From the NCBI GenBank assembly GCA_011800805.1, contig MPNW01000059.1:28412-92411 (forward strand): a DNA stretch of 64,000 bases. Reading direction: 5' to 3'. The DNA is from Hirudo medicinalis (taxonomy: Eukaryota; Annelida; Clitellata; Hirudinida; Hirudinidae). A program made the translations under genes and the position numbers. Positions 12,713 to 40,697 of the stretch are shown here, in pieces (position 1 is the stretch's first letter; each line of letters starts with the position of its first letter). The notes beneath the pieces were generated by a model. That model was not told where the DNA came from. It was given only the letters and a program-made list of their open reading frames with translations, and searched no databases.

Positions 12713-13275
12713 AGAATTTTATTTTTATTAAAAGCTGTTTCTTCATCTCTACATTGCACTGTTTTTCCTTTCGGTATGTAAAAGGTGGATCTAGAATACA
12801 AGGAGTTTTCTTGGTGATGATTATTGTTAATAATGCTACTGGCCATGCAATTATTATTAGATTTATTATTTGTTAATTATTATTATGTATTATCTTCAAA
12901 TCGTTGGCGGTGATTAGGAGACTAAGGTTTTGTCTACAACAGGATTCAGCGAATGAGGTGATTAAACAGTTGTTGTTCTTGTTGTAATAATGCTGTTATC
13001 ATTACTGCATTAAGCAATCCTGCTTGTCTTCAACTTGATTGACAGAAGGAGGATGAATGACTCAGCGGACTTTATCTCTGCAATTATCGCTCGCAAATTC
13101 GTCATCCCATTAATTCTTTCGGATGGTTTTGATGTTGCACTACAGCAGGACGCAAAAGAAGTCAGTCAGTCAGTCAGTCAGTAGTTTAGTCAATGATGGT
13201 TAAGTTGAAATACCACAATTGAGACCAACAGAGGGTAAAGGTATTAAGCGCCATGGACTGAATTAATGATGATGA

Positions 13276-13307
<32 letters not shown>

Positions 13308-14566
13308 ATGACGACGACGACGACGACGACGATGATGAGGATATTTCATTGCAACACGAATTTATTACTCAATAATAAGTATGTATCCATAAATAATTTG
13401 TGATAATTAAATAACAATCAGATGTCACGTGAATATGCACCTAAAACGTTCCGTGAAGAAAACTGCCAGTCCAGAAATTAAGTTATTACTTGCCAGATAG
13501 ACACAATGTGGCCCTCAGCTATCTATTTGTGTATTTGGCCTATTTGGCTTATTACACATAACATTTCTTTAAAATAATCTTTAAGAAATTAAGTACGTGA
13601 ATTGAAAACGACTTTAGCTTTCGAATTCAGAATGCACACTTGTCGCTGTGGTTCGAGTCTACTTTTATAATTTTCAGTTTAAGCTTCTGTTTATTGTGAC
13701 TTGCGATTTATTCCTTCTGTGTGACTATTTATTTCGCTCTGTCGAAAATGTACACATGATTCACAATACGTCCACCAAATATCAAATTACTAGCAGAGAA
13801 GATGGTGACATCCCATTGGATTTCCAGTAATTTGGTTCGTGAATGACTCACATCGCTCACATGGGAGTTACAATGGTGCATCATTTTCATAGAATGATTC
13901 CTTTTTAAATCATTTGATTGGGGGAGGTTTTAAGGATCTGAATGAGAGCAATTGTCGAAAAAACCAAACTTGTAATAGTTGGCGTAATTTTGATAGTTGG
14001 CATAATACGGTTCTTCATATTTAACGCATTTTCTAATTTTATCCAAACAAAGTCCAGTTTTAAATTTGGATAAATGTAAATGTAGACAAATAATTAATTA
14101 ACTCGTATAATAAATATGTTGAAGAAGCTGCCTATGAAACCAATCTTATGCTTTATCTGTGCAAAGTTTTAGGCCTCTGTTGCTTTTTAAGATAAGAACC
14201 ATACATAATATCGATGACGTCAAGTAACGACCTAACGTCCTCAAGTTAACATAAACAACTCGGAGAATTTCTAGACATCGGGAGGTTTGTTGATTCGGTA
14301 ATTGAAAACTAATGAATCATTATTTGAATGGAATGGGTTGACGTTCTAACCAATCCAAAGTGAAGTGGCTCTGCTCGCATCGCATCGGAACCAACCGCTG
14401 CTAAAAAAAACTTCTTAATGACTCACTGTTACATTTCTAATATCGACAGTCGACATTATTTATGATTTAATTTTAAACAACTTGAAATTGCATTAATATT
14501 TAAGGTGTTACGTGGTCACATCACTCATCTCCCAGTTAGGAACACTCGACAGGAAACATCCGAAAT
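12713..14566. other. intergenic region with (GAT)n/(GAC)n block
   Basis: Non-coding, AT-rich. It holds a short cagt repeat near 13161-13181 and a compound GAT/GGT/GAC repeat at about 13268-13336 preceded by a SINE-tail-like gcgccatgg. There is a perfect CRE palindrome (TGACGTCA) at 14215-14222, about 350 bases before the kinase start. The palindrome may be chance. Confidence 0.5.
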
Positions 14567-16567
14567 ATGAATTACCTTCCGAAGCCAATTCCCAGCGTCC
14601 CTCTTATTTACAGCGATCAGTGCGATCGAAAAGCAATACGAGTGCGCTTCTTTCGAAATGGTGACAAGTACTATGGAGGCTTCAGCTTTCCAATATCCTT
14701 CTCCAGATATCGCAACTTCAACACCTTACTCAAAGATCTCAACACGTCGGTATTCTGTGACCAAACTCGATTGCCAGTGGGTGTTCGCTACATCTTTGGT
14801 CTCGACGGGGAAAAGATCAAATCTATCTCAGACATGACGGACGGAGGAAATTATGTTTGCAGCAGCTACAATCAGTTCATATCTATGAATTATCTTTGCG
14901 ACACTTTTGATCCAGTCTGGAAGACAAGCACAAAAAAAGTAGATGCCCAATCGACAGTTAGGTCTCTAGTAGTAAGAGACAATCACCCAATCAGATCATA
15001 TTCCTATCTTACCAACGTTTCAGTTCAAAGGTCTTCGAGAAATTTCAGCAAGAACATAAATAGAACTCTAGTAGTCATAAAAAACGGACCTTCTCGTCCT
15101 AGGCAAATTTACAGATGGACCTTGAAGCTCAGACCTTTACCATCGTTCGCCGTTCTAATGGAAGAACTGTCGGAACTCCTGGACAGAAAGATTTCTCATC
15201 TCTACACGACTGAGGGCAAAGAGATCTTTGGATTGCCCGACATTTTAAAGACCGATTCGGCTTTCATCGCATTTCCCGAAGAAACAATAGACCAAACGGA
15301 TTTCATGATTTCGAATCAAGAGTTGACTCTTATCAATATTCTCAAGAAAGCCAAGATCAAAGACATGTCCAACATACAGGTATCCATTTCTGGGGATAAG
15401 GCTGGATGGAAAAAGTTGAACGACGCTTACGACGTCGGGCAAAAGTTAGGTTCGGGAAACTTTTCAACCGTAAGGGAGTGCAAGAACAGGAAAAACAACG
15501 CCTTGGGATGTTTGAAGAGAATTGACTTGCACAAGTGTGGAAAGGACATAAACAAGATCCACAAAGAAATAGAAATTCTATCCCAGCTCGACCATCCGAA
15601 CATCATCAAACTTCTCGACCAATTTGAGACCTGCGATTACCTCTACTTGGTACTTGAACTCATGCTGGAGGGTGATGTCATTGACACGATATTCAAGTCC
15701 CGGTATTACTCCGAACATGACGTCAGCGGCATGTTGCACAACCTCGTGTCAGGACTTTTCCATATCCATTCCTTAAACATCGTACACAGGGACATTAAAA
15801 TGGACAACCTGCTGGTACATAAAAATCCAGATGGGTCGAAAAAATTAAAAATCTGCGACTTCGGCATGGCTACGAAAGCAAGCTCGAGGAAACCTCTTTT
15901 CACAGTTTGTGGCACTCCTGATTACATGGCACCCGAAGTGATTTCCCAGGAAGGATACAATACCAAGGTTGACATCTGGGCTGCTGGAGTATTCCTGTAC
16001 ATACTTTTGAACGGAATCCCGCCGTTCCAATCAAATGACGGCGACTTCAATACCACATTCGAAAATATAATTAATGGAAAGTACGATCTCAGCAACACCA
16101 CTTGGGAAGTCATCTCAAGGGAAGCAAAAGAGCTCATTCCACTCCTCTTGGAACCTGATCCGAACAAGCGCCTGATTGCCGAAGAAATACTGAACAATCC
16201 TTGGGTGTCAGGCGAGATGATCACAAGCAACATCAATCTCAAGGAAACTATAGGAAATCGTCTGATCAAGTTGGTTCCTAATTTCCGTTTTAAAATTACA
16301 TATTTACCAATCCCAACATCTGAACAGCTGCTGAAGCAGCAACATTATCAATGCTGCCTATAGCTTTAATGTTTTAGTATTTTGTGTCTAAGGTTGGTCA
16401 GGTGTAACAAAGCGAATGTCCTTGCTAGTACAGCTTTGGACAAAGAGTCCAACTATTTCGAGAAGGCCGCAGATGAACAACCGCCAGTGTCAAAAACACG
16501 ATCAGCAGCCTACGACAAATTCAAAAGTTGGATTCCAGAGAAGTCATTCCAACCAAATCTAGAATAA
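14567..16567 (+). CDS. doublecortin-like kinase (DCLK family), nearly intronless
   Basis: Microtubule-associated serine/threonine kinase of the CaMK group. Two doublecortin-type domains lie at about residues 22-104 and 165-236, then the kinase at about 288-547. Glycine loop GSGNFSTV 295-302, catalytic lysine K317 (in ALGCLK), HRDIK at 407-411, DFG at 431-433 and APE at 455-457 are all present, so it should be active. One uninterrupted exon from ATG 14567 encodes 598 residues and stops at 16361-16363. A second form is likely: donor at 16269/16270 (ATCAA|GTTGGT), acceptor 16400-16401, exon 16402-16567. The 132-base intron restores frame and gives a 622-residue protein with a tail reading STALDKES, much like the TTALDKE tail of vertebrate DCLK1. 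Vertebrate DCLK genes have many introns, so an origin by retroposition is possible. Confidence 0.92.
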
Positions 16568-18533
16568 CTCGCCATTGTGTACGTAACCATCCAAACAACC
16601 GACTAAGGCCGATCAAATCCAGATAATTCGAGCTTGTAAACATCCAAAGAACGCCTAGCACTCGCTCGCTTGAAACGTGAACTATATTCTTATGGATAAT
16701 AAGATATTAAATCTAAAAAATGGCTCAAATACATTATTGCGCATATTAAAAAATATTTAAGCATTATAGTTATTAAACTATAATATAATTAAAACATAAA
16801 CGCGACCCGATGTAGTTATTTGGCTGTACAAACCAACCTAGCAGTTCTGGCACAAAGCAGTTACTCGGCGAGAAAATCTAGTTTCAAGGACATTTTAACC
16901 AAATGAAAAGCATCTTCAAATAAATTTATTTGAAAGTTAACAACCAAAGACACAATTTCTTTACGTCAACGTTTATGTATGACGAGTAAGGTATAAATCA
17001 GTCGCGTGGAGGGCAAATGCGTTGAATTTAGCCCCCGCTCATGCTGATTACGAATATCTGAGTAAAAATAAAGGCTGACTAATCTTACTCTACATTTAAC
17101 TATGCAATGATACCCCCATACAAGCTGTAAGGTAACATTGACATGTTTTATCCAAACAAAACTCTTTTCTTTAAATTGGCTGCCACAAAAAAATAACAAG
17201 GTCGAGATTGAGAATCGAGTGTAAAGAATATAAAATAAGCCTCAACATTAAAAACAACACAATCGATCAATTTGTAAAATTATACTCTATTCTCAGCTTA
17301 ACAGACTAGACCTTGATGGGTTAAAAATATGAAAAATAAATATTATGGTAGTGAATGCTGGCATTAGTAAAACAAGGCACTAAACCCAAGATGAGTAAAA
17401 TTAAGAATGCTGAGAAGCAGGCAATTTGGAGGATCGGAAGTATTTGATTCAAAGTATTCAAACAAAACAATACAAAGAAGCAAGTCAAATGTACAGTCAA
17501 ATCGTGCCAAGGTACAAGCTACCAACCATACATGGAAGATAATTTTTATGAAAAGAAGACACTGAGAAATCAAGAATACAAAGAATACAAGGCAGCAGAT
17601 TGGCACAATTCCTAAAATGCAGTCATCAGATACTAAACTCAACCATTAATAAACCAACCAACTGAAGGGATGAAATAGAGCTGTCTTCTGTTGGTCAGAC
17701 ACATAATGTACGAGCTTATCTGCTCAGACGACTTTAAGAATCGCGTTGAAACAAAAAGAAAGAATAATCATTCAAAAGATCATCGACGATGACACTCAAT
17801 AGCGTTATCATTACTTCATCATTACAAATATATCAACATATCAAATATGATAAACTGATCCATCACCATTTTCAAGATTATTAATCACTTAAAATCCATC
17901 ATGATTTCATGATTGAACCAAGAAATCCATTAGAAACTTCTGCAAACACATTGACATGGAGAACCTGTCGCAACAAGATTTGAAGGCTGCAACATTGGTC
18001 TATTTTTGACTGAACATTCAGGTTTGGAGCTGCTTGCAGTTTTATAAGGAAAATACATCACTAATGGTCTCGCCTTTGCATGCTTTCTAAGATCCTTTTT
18101 CTGACTGTTACAAGTTCCTTCTTCCCCAGCAGAGGTTAGGGTCTCGAACCCTTTCACATTTAATCCGACACGATCATCGTGAAAGACCACAAAATTGGTT
18201 CGTGTTCAAATTCTGACTCAAAGGCACAACAAAATCTCGAGAGATGAAGGCACTTGCAGGATGAACATTTTGAAGGTTGTTTTTGGAAAGTTAAGTTGCA
18301 AAAATTTAGAATTAACGCACGATAATTAAGGATTTAAAACTTAAAATTTCGGGGAATCGATTTGAGGAATTTACAACTGGTCGACAACAATCAAAATAAT
18401 AGCGTCAAAATTACAAATGAAAGAAATTGCTGTCAACAACAAAAACAGAAATTTATCATGTAATCTGTCAATTGGCCAAACAAATTTGAGGAGCATCGAC
18501 AAACATCTCTCGTCACTTAAACAATTTCCGTTG
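16568..18533. other. 3' flanks of convergent kinase and receptor genes
   Basis: About 2 kb lying after the DCLK stop (plus) and after the receptor C-tail frame (minus). It should carry both 3' UTRs. It is AT-rich; the ORFs in it have no recognisable product. Confidence 0.5.
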
Positions 18534-32928
<14,395 letters not shown>

Positions 32929-33801
32929 CAGACTTTAAATTTACTTCCCTTAAAAGCACATATTGAGACCCATGTGTCTCTTCAACAGGACAATAAAACT
33001 TCTGTTTCAATCCATCCACTTCAATATTAAGCGCCCGCGCTAGCGAGCTTTAGTTTAAGGCTCTTAACTTTTGAACTAAAGTTTAACTTAACTTTGGCCG
33101 CTAGGTAAAATGCAAAACATCGAATTCATGACAAATTACTTTAAAATTTATTTTAGTAAACTATTGTAGACATATTATTTCAAAACTGTTTTTAAATAAG
33201 TAGGCATTACGTCGCTATTTTAAAACGCCTTATCTGTTGTTCTGTCCAGGTGCATTTATTTCATGACTAGTCTCCACCATGTGATGTTTTTCATGGCAAT
33301 TACGAGACGCACCCAATACTGGGTTATGAACAAGGCGCAATACAATTGGCACATTTCAAACGATACGTGCACCTACAATGCACCTACACCCAAAGAAAAA
33401 ACGTAAAACAACTTTTCTGCTCGTATCTTCCCGGCCCCATAGGTTTGTCAGCTATACGGCATCCGAAATAATCACTCCAAAAAAGACTTTCGGTAGGTCC
33501 TTTGTAGCCATTTATGGAACTTACGTTACCAGAGTTCTCCACCTCTGTTGGTCGTATGCATGGAAATTACCCACCAACAAAACAAAGACCATTTTATTTC
33601 CAGATCAAATATTTAAAAAATGAATAAAACCGGTAAATGCCGCTGGCTAGCTATTCCCCACCTTGCTCCCAAATGCAAAATGTCCTTAAATAAGCCGTCA
33701 TCGTCGCCACTAAAATAAACAGACTGGCAGCAAAATAATTTAAAATAACTCAAAATAATCACAAGAATTCAGATATCATTCACGTCAAAATTAAATTCAT
33801 T
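32929..33801. other. spacer between the receptor start and the next gene's stop
   Basis: About 870 bases holding the receptor promoter/5' UTR (minus). A locally GC-rich patch (gcgcccgcgctagcgag, about 33031-33048) stands about 100 bases upstream of the receptor ATG. No exon seen. Confidence 0.5.
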
Positions 33802-36800
33802 TCAACAGGGATTTCTCAAATGCTTTTGCTTCACAAGATTCAGAAATTCTCTTAAGGATTCGTCAACATCAGAGGGCAGTTCTTCGGTTCTGAATTCGGG
33901 TCTATTGACGAGGAGGTTTGGGAGATTCACTTCTGTCAGACCCAAATCCAACTTGGAGCAGAGATTCCAGTCAATTTGTGGACTGCCTAATTTCCCAAGC
34001 TGAAGAAACAAAAAAGATCTTTTTAGAATCCATTCAAGAAGAGAAGGTACAAATAAAAAGTTTCAAACAAAAACATGCTCGAAGTTATAATTCTGAAAAT
34101 TGGATAGATTTCTCAAAAAACAAAAAACCCTGCTTACTTGAAAGATCACATAACAAGAATAATTGGCCACCAATCATACCACATCAAACATGATTTAAGG
34201 CAAACTACTTTAAAATTGCTTAATTGTTGTTAGAATCAATAAATATTCGATGATGATGATTTTTTTTACACTGAAGACTTCGGAGGATTTCAACGGGTTG
34301 AAAACTGCAGGCTCCCTTTTAAACATTTCATCGCTGATCCTCTGAAGAGAGGAAAAATCAAACTGTGGCTTAGCAAGCTTGTCCATGTCCTCCTTCGAGA
34401 TGATGGTGTTTTCACCAGAACATTTTGTTGCTTCCGTTTCAAAAAGCATCTTTAACTGGCAGAAATTCTCTCTGAAGAAGAGAGTCAGAATGTCCATTGA
34501 CTTTCTGCCTGCAACCAGTAAAGTGTTCCCTTAATGACCACGATCATAGAATGATACAGAAATGGCTGCTTGGTATGGATTGTCATTCGATTAGATTAGA
34601 ACAGGAATTCTAACTTGATTCATTTGATTGAATGGATTGAAGGAGAACTTCAAAGACATGTGAAGATAGGTGACTCTTTGGCAGGCCGAAGCCAGGGTCA
34701 TTTTCATCTTTTCTGTCTTTCAATCTGGTGAGAAAATTTTCAAGATTAAAGATTGCATTAGCAACAAAATCCAATGCTTATTCTTACATTTCTTTCCCAA
34801 GACTGACAATTTTTTCTAGGAAATTCTCTTTGAACCAAGTGTAGCCTTAAATGTTGACACAAATTGATGACACTGATAACATAATAATACTGATGATATA
34901 TACAAAAGAATGTAGATGAGTTATTAAAATAGATTTCTTGGAGAAATCAAGCAACATTGCCTCAGTAATACAAGCAATCTAAACATGTTTGACAAAAATA
35001 AACAATTTCAATGATTCATCATGAGTTCTACATGATTTGTCATCAGATGAAAGAGTGGTAGAAGAAGATGCCAGTCTTTGGATCTTGTCAACGACCAACT
35101 TCATGATGGTGAACTGGGACTTCTTGAAAAGCTTAACATTTCCAGCCTTGTAAATGACTTTATTAAGTGCCTCCAGTAAGATCTGCAAAAATATGTGCCA
35201 TGGTTAATGACATGGTTAGTGGCAAACTCCAAAAATGTTAATTCGATTAATTATTAAAATCATGAAAAGCTAAATAACGAACATCAAGAAATCGATAATA
35301 ATTAATGAATTAGCTAATTCATATTTTAAACTTGCTAAGCCACTGGTTCAAGAATAACAATAATCCATCAATGAAACCTGTACAATGAGTGGCAGTTTAT
35401 TGACATCAGATACCCCAGACTCTGCTCCATCATGTCTGAAGCAGAATCTGAGCACAGAAGATGGAAAGTGGTGGAAATTCCTGAGCAGCTCAGATGCAAA
35501 AATCTTCATGTGATTTGAGACTTAAGGGAATAAATAGATAAAAAAATAATAACTATAAGATACTAATTACAAGAAATTTGAAGAAGACATTGCTTCTGCA
35601 TTATTATCAAGCTGCTGCTCAAATCAGCATGACTTTCCAGCTACTGCTCACCCTCATCTTTGACATCTTCAACCTCAGGCTCTGACGGTTTGCAGCCGCA
35701 AAAAAGTCGATCCTTCGAGAAATATGAAACGTCAGACACCAATAAAGATGACGTCATAACTGATGCCTCCTCAATTTCAATCAGACTCCTCCAAATTATT
35801 CTGACAAATTTCATCTCGTTTAACTTAATAAATTCATTTGTACTCGGTTCAAATTCAATGAAAGCACTCAAAATGAAATATTTAGATTTTGTAAGCAAAA
35901 TAATAAATACGACCCTTCAATGCGCAAAAATAGTTCATTTACTCGATTACCTTAGAATCAATGGTTCCAAAGATGAGCGGAGAAATTTAAACACAGTTGA
36001 TTTCTGCAAGGTACATTTACATTTCTCAGATGTAAAATGTTAATGTAAATGTACTTCATTTATGTAGCGCCATGTATGTATAGTGTCACAGGCCATCGAT
36101 AAATGTTATAATTAGAACCTGCCTTCAAACTAAATACCGACCTTCTTCAGAATAACAGCTCCTGGCTTCCTGGAGGAGATGGAATCATTTTGAAAAGTCA
36201 GATTAACCTTAATAAACTCATTCACTCATTCACAAAATGATCATCATTGATCACAACAATCCAATAAAATCAAATCAGTTCCATCGTCGTCGTAGCGTCA
36301 TCGTCGTCACCATCACCATCATCGTCATCGTCATCGTCATCATCATCATCATCTCAGACGACATCACCTACCCTTTCAGCAACTCCCCGAGAACATATTC
36401 AAACACAGGCTCCTCGGTTGGTCGATGTTTGAAGATTAATAGAAGCACTGAATCAATCACTAAAGCAACTTCTTTGTCATCATCATCATCACCATCATCA
36501 TCCCTGTGGCTTCCACAGCCATCTCCTTTGTCATCTTTTCCAATTAGCATTGCCTCGTGAATACAAAGATGTCGAAGGAGCGAGATAGTGAAGCTGTTGC
36601 TGTGCATGAACATCATCTGAATGTGAAATGTAACTTAATAATAATAATAATAATAATAATAATCATCATCATCATCATCATCATCTCATCATAACCACCA
36701 CCATCATCATCATCACCAACATAATGCCCTTTTAAGCTACTCTCAGTCACAAAAACAGGTTTGTCACCTGCAACAAGAGACACTCCTTCTCAAAAGGATA

Positions 36801-38630
36801 GTGCTCCAACAATCCGAACATCACTTCGTACGATGTCGCAGGATCCAATTGGTCCAACCTGGATGATGAATATTAATTCATTTTAAGTTAAACGAGTAGC
36901 GGCCAATTATATCTCAGTGGTATTTCTTAACCTGGTCTTTCCAGAGAGATTCCATTTTGGCTTGATGATGTGAAGCCACTGACATTCATTACCAGAGATG
37001 TAATTTGATTGGAGGCCCTGCTTCGACCTATCAGAGAACTGATCATACATCCTAGATTAATTAACATTAACTGTTGAATAATTAGGGCGGTGATGAGGAG
37101 GAATGCGATTAAATTGATGATATACATTAACTAATCCTACAATTTATGGCTAACAATAAAATAATAAAATCCACCAATAGTGATGATGATGGTGACATCT
37201 AATAGGCTCACCAAATATCCGCTAAGCACTACTGCCAGAAATTGATACATCACCAACAGTTATCGAGAAAGCACCAACTCTTTCAACACTGTCAGAGGAC
37301 AGGCAGATATCAAGAGAGTGGTCGTGAGAGCCACACAAGACACGTGCATCTCATGGATTGCTCCATCGTTGGAACACGAATCAACGACCTCCTCGATCCT
37401 CCTCGAGCAGCGGAAAAGAAGATCCAGTCCCCTGGAGAGAAGGCTTTGAATGTTCAAGCTGGATGAAAAGGGAATGCAGTGCTTCAATTTTGGTTTGGCA
37501 AACCGTCTCAATATTAATGTTATCTATTGCATGTGATCAAAAGCAACGAGTGATCAGACAATTTTTCCTTGAAGCAGATACAAAATTAAAGCTCATAAAA
37601 TTCATCGTAAAATTATTTAGATATCAACACACAATCAAATCAACTGCTGCTGTTGTTTGATGGCACTGAATCCCCACATTTGTCCATAGCATTTATCACA
37701 TCACTGCAACAACGCATCATCTCAATAGGAAGAAAAAGGGCACCTCGTTACTTACACAAACTTCTTGACTTGTGCTCTTTGGAATCTTTTCGAGGCAAAG
37801 TGCCACGCAAAAGTTCGCATGCACTCACTGAGGCAGCCAGCGAATATCTCGCTGGACACCTCGAACAAACAATGAGAGGCCAACTGGCACCACAACCACT
37901 CCATCTGAAGCCACCAGTTCTGTATCCAGTAATCTGGTTCATTCTCATCATCCCCTGCTGTAGTACTACCATTATCATTTCCAGGTTCATCACCATTGTG
38001 CCAGACAGAAATCATAATGATGTTGATGAACTTGACCCTAACCAGCTGCATAAGATCCTTTTTAGCTGTCAGAAGCAGATCAATAATCATATGATCTGAG
38101 ACTTCGATGTCTACGATAAGTTGTTTGACGTGGGTCTCCAAGAAACTAATGCCTGACAAGATAATTGCCAGGCTCTCCACAGTAATGTCCTTGTCAATCT
38201 GTGGCAAATATAAATATTGTATTAAAAGAACTTCCTTTGCACTAAATGACAACTTACTTTCTTAGAAATCATCTCAATGTTTTCAGAAAAAGTTTCAGAG
38301 AGCATATTTATAAGTTTTTCAGTCGATTTTTTGTCCGAGGAGCCCACAAACTTCATGAAACACCAAAACTTCTTGAGGACAGTAACAAGCTCTATGCTAT
38401 TTTTGGAAGCAACCGAGTGGATGGGTGGACTCGGCTGAAGTGGGGCAGGGACGGGCATTGAAACGAAGTTGTTTTGATTCTTCAAACATTCCTTGAGATC
38501 GTGGCCAAGAGATAACAAAATGGGTGAAGAAAATTTGTCAAAAACCGATTTCCAGCTAAAGACTGGAAGTTAAAGTTTAAATTAATTTTATTATTAATTT
38601 AACATTTATCAGATATCATATAATATCAGA

Positions 38631-38663
<33 letters not shown>

Positions 38664-38967
38664 AAAACTCAATCGTGTTCTGAATCTATTTAGTTGACTT
38701 TGAAATTCCAGCTCAAAAAATAGACATTTAGACAACTAGGCAGTTGAAGAGCTGCAATGTTTGAGTTCAGAGCCATGTTAATGCTTAGTGACCTGATGCT
38801 GTTGCCTGATTGGATTGGTTGGACTGCTTCTTGCCTTTTCCTATGTTTGAATTCTTCAGTGCACCTTTGTGTTTCAATGAATAAATTAATGAAAGAATGA
38901 GTCTGACAGAAAGAGTAACGTGTTTGAACTGACTTAGATTCAATGAACAAATAAGTAACAACAAGTC

Positions 38968-39014
<47 letters not shown>

Positions 39015-40697
39015 AACAGTAACAATAATAATAATGGCAATAAGGTAGCAACTTTTCAGTTGTACGGGTTTTTCGTTCGTGCTTCTCAATCTCTCCTGCC
39101 CAGCCATGCACCTCAACGACGATTCGAGTATCCTAGTGATCCTGTCGTCTGCCTCCCTCAGCCAACTGATCAATTGCAGCAGTTTGCAAATTTTATCGTC
39201 TCCTAACAACTGTTCATCATTTTTAGCTTCGAGTTTCATGTTGCTCTGTGAGGAGGGCTTTTTAGAAGATTCTAATTTATTGTTAGACTTGGGTGACTCG
39301 TAGTTCTTGGCGATGGTTTCGACCAATGCAGCGAGAGCTGCAAGCAGAGGATCTAAATAAACAGTTGAAATAAAACTCAAGACGTCATCTTCTCCAACAC
39401 ACAATCTTAAGAAATTAGCATCTTCTTCACACATGGACAAGATGAACTTTCCTCCAAATGTAAATTCTGTTACACTTGACAGCATCCCTTCGATCTTATT
39501 CTTTATGATGAGGGACTTTGAATTTGCATACAAGACAAGACCATGATCTGGAGATGACAACAAGCACAACCTCTGGAAATACAGTCGTTTGTCTTCAATT
39601 ACCTTTTCCTTGGCAAAACACACGAGATGCTGAAAATTCTCGGGCAGGATATTTTGGTTTTCCTCAGAGGACGTTGTGGACAAAAATTGTTTGAAATCAA
39701 GTTCACTCATTTCATCCTTCAGCAAGTGATCCAAGAAATTCTTCTGGAAAATTGTGAAGAGTTCGTTCAAACATTGATCGCCATCGAAGAGGGACCTTCT
39801 CAAAGCTTCACGTCCCTCGATGTTCCTGAAGCAAATTGGAAAGTTCAACCCTTCTTTGAACTGCACCCTCAACAGGATGTCAAAAACTAGATGCTCACTT
39901 CCGGGATTTTTTTTCAAGAAATTCATCTGCAGATATTTCCAATACAAATTACTTGAATCAAATTATGTGAACATTTACAATGGTAAGCAGTTGTCAACAT
40001 CTAAAATAAATCCAATTAAAATATTATAAATATATTTGAAACTAAAATGTATTATCTAAAATTTATTGACAAACAATGTGCTTCTGAAGTTCTCAGACTA
40101 ACCAATTCAACACAAACAGTTTTAATTGAGTCTGTGGCATCTGTACTGCAGACAGAATTCTCCAAAATGTTTTTAGCTAAAATTGATCAACTGCTTCCAG
40201 TGTTCCATCAAATGTTTCCCCACAAAAAGTTTCACAGATATTCTTCAAATCCATCCATGCATTTTCCATCCTGGAAAAGAAAAGAAAAAGCCTTATTCAT
40301 CAATAGAAACTATTGCATCTCACTTAGCAAGTAACCAGTCAATCATTCTAAGAATTTACCAACATCAGCATTCCAAATACAATTAAATTATGGTATAATC
40401 AGCATTTCTCAAGTAAATTTATATTGAATGATGGTGTTACCCTATTTACATAAAACGACATGGTATCACATATGGATATGTACATGTCTATCTAAGTGCT
40501 TAGGATTAGAAGAACGACAAACATAACCTCGACGTTAATTACAAAAATATTTAATTCTGGCTTCAACTAAGAACCCCTTTCAGTAACCTCTTGTCAATTT
40601 CCCCAATTTGCTCATCCAGCTGGTCAATTGAAAATATCATTCCATCAATATTTTGCTGATAACTAAACATATCCTCAGTTGCACACTTTCCCTCCAT
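33802..40697 (-). CDS. large helical-repeat-like protein, unidentified (FIRRM/C1orf112-like?)
   Basis: Multi-exon minus-strand gene. Confident exons with matching phases: 40588-40697 (start ATG at 40697), 40103-40176, 39053-39926, 38258-38562, 37756-38198, 37667-37703, 36768-36858, 36372-36616, 34615-34724, 34270-34508, 33802-33999 (stop). Further likely exons lie near 40236-40270, 37.2-37.5 kb, 35.65-36.0 kb, 35378-35.5 kb and 35.0-35182. The protein should exceed 900 residues, is Leu/Ile-rich with amphipathic helices, has no membrane segment or catalytic motif I can see, and carries acidic low-complexity inserts. The exon 38258-38562 contains KKFWCFMKF; a WCF tripeptide is a feature I associate with FIRRM (C1orf112), the FIGNL1 partner in recombination. 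That is weak evidence; other armadillo/HEAT families remain possible. I rejected FANCI and FANCD2 on comparison from memory. Confidence 0.7.
36011..36070 (-). mobile_element. SINE 3' end with 13-base inverted repeat
   Basis: Arms gtacatttacatt (36011-36023) and aatgtaaatgtac (36042-36054) are perfectly complementary with an 18-base spacer. The adjacent minus-strand sequence GGCGCTACATAAATGAAG matches the 3' end of the element at 5871-5895, so this is a fragment of the same SINE family in an intron. Confidence 0.5.
36636..36715. repeat. (AAT)n/(CAT)n microsatellite
   Basis: Compound AAT then CAT/CAC tract lying between two exons (36372-36616 and 36768-36858) of the helical-repeat gene. Confidence 0.9.
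38968..39015. repeat. (CAA)n microsatellite
   Basis: Sixteen or so CAA units just beyond the donor of the 874-base exon 39053-39926. Confidence 0.9.

Noticed and set aside
13268..13336. CRISPR-like or regulatory tandem array
   Set aside because: It is a plain GAT/GAC microsatellite without spacers; no CRISPR structure exists anywhere in this animal sequence.
17930..18190. 86-codon minus ORF after the kinase gene
   Set aside because: No splice signals or family features, and it lies in the expected 3' UTR region.
33802..40697. Assignment of the helical-repeat gene to FANCI or FANCD2
   Set aside because: Alpha-helical solenoid character is similar, but none of the local sequence matches what I recall of either protein, including the region around the ubiquitinated lysine.
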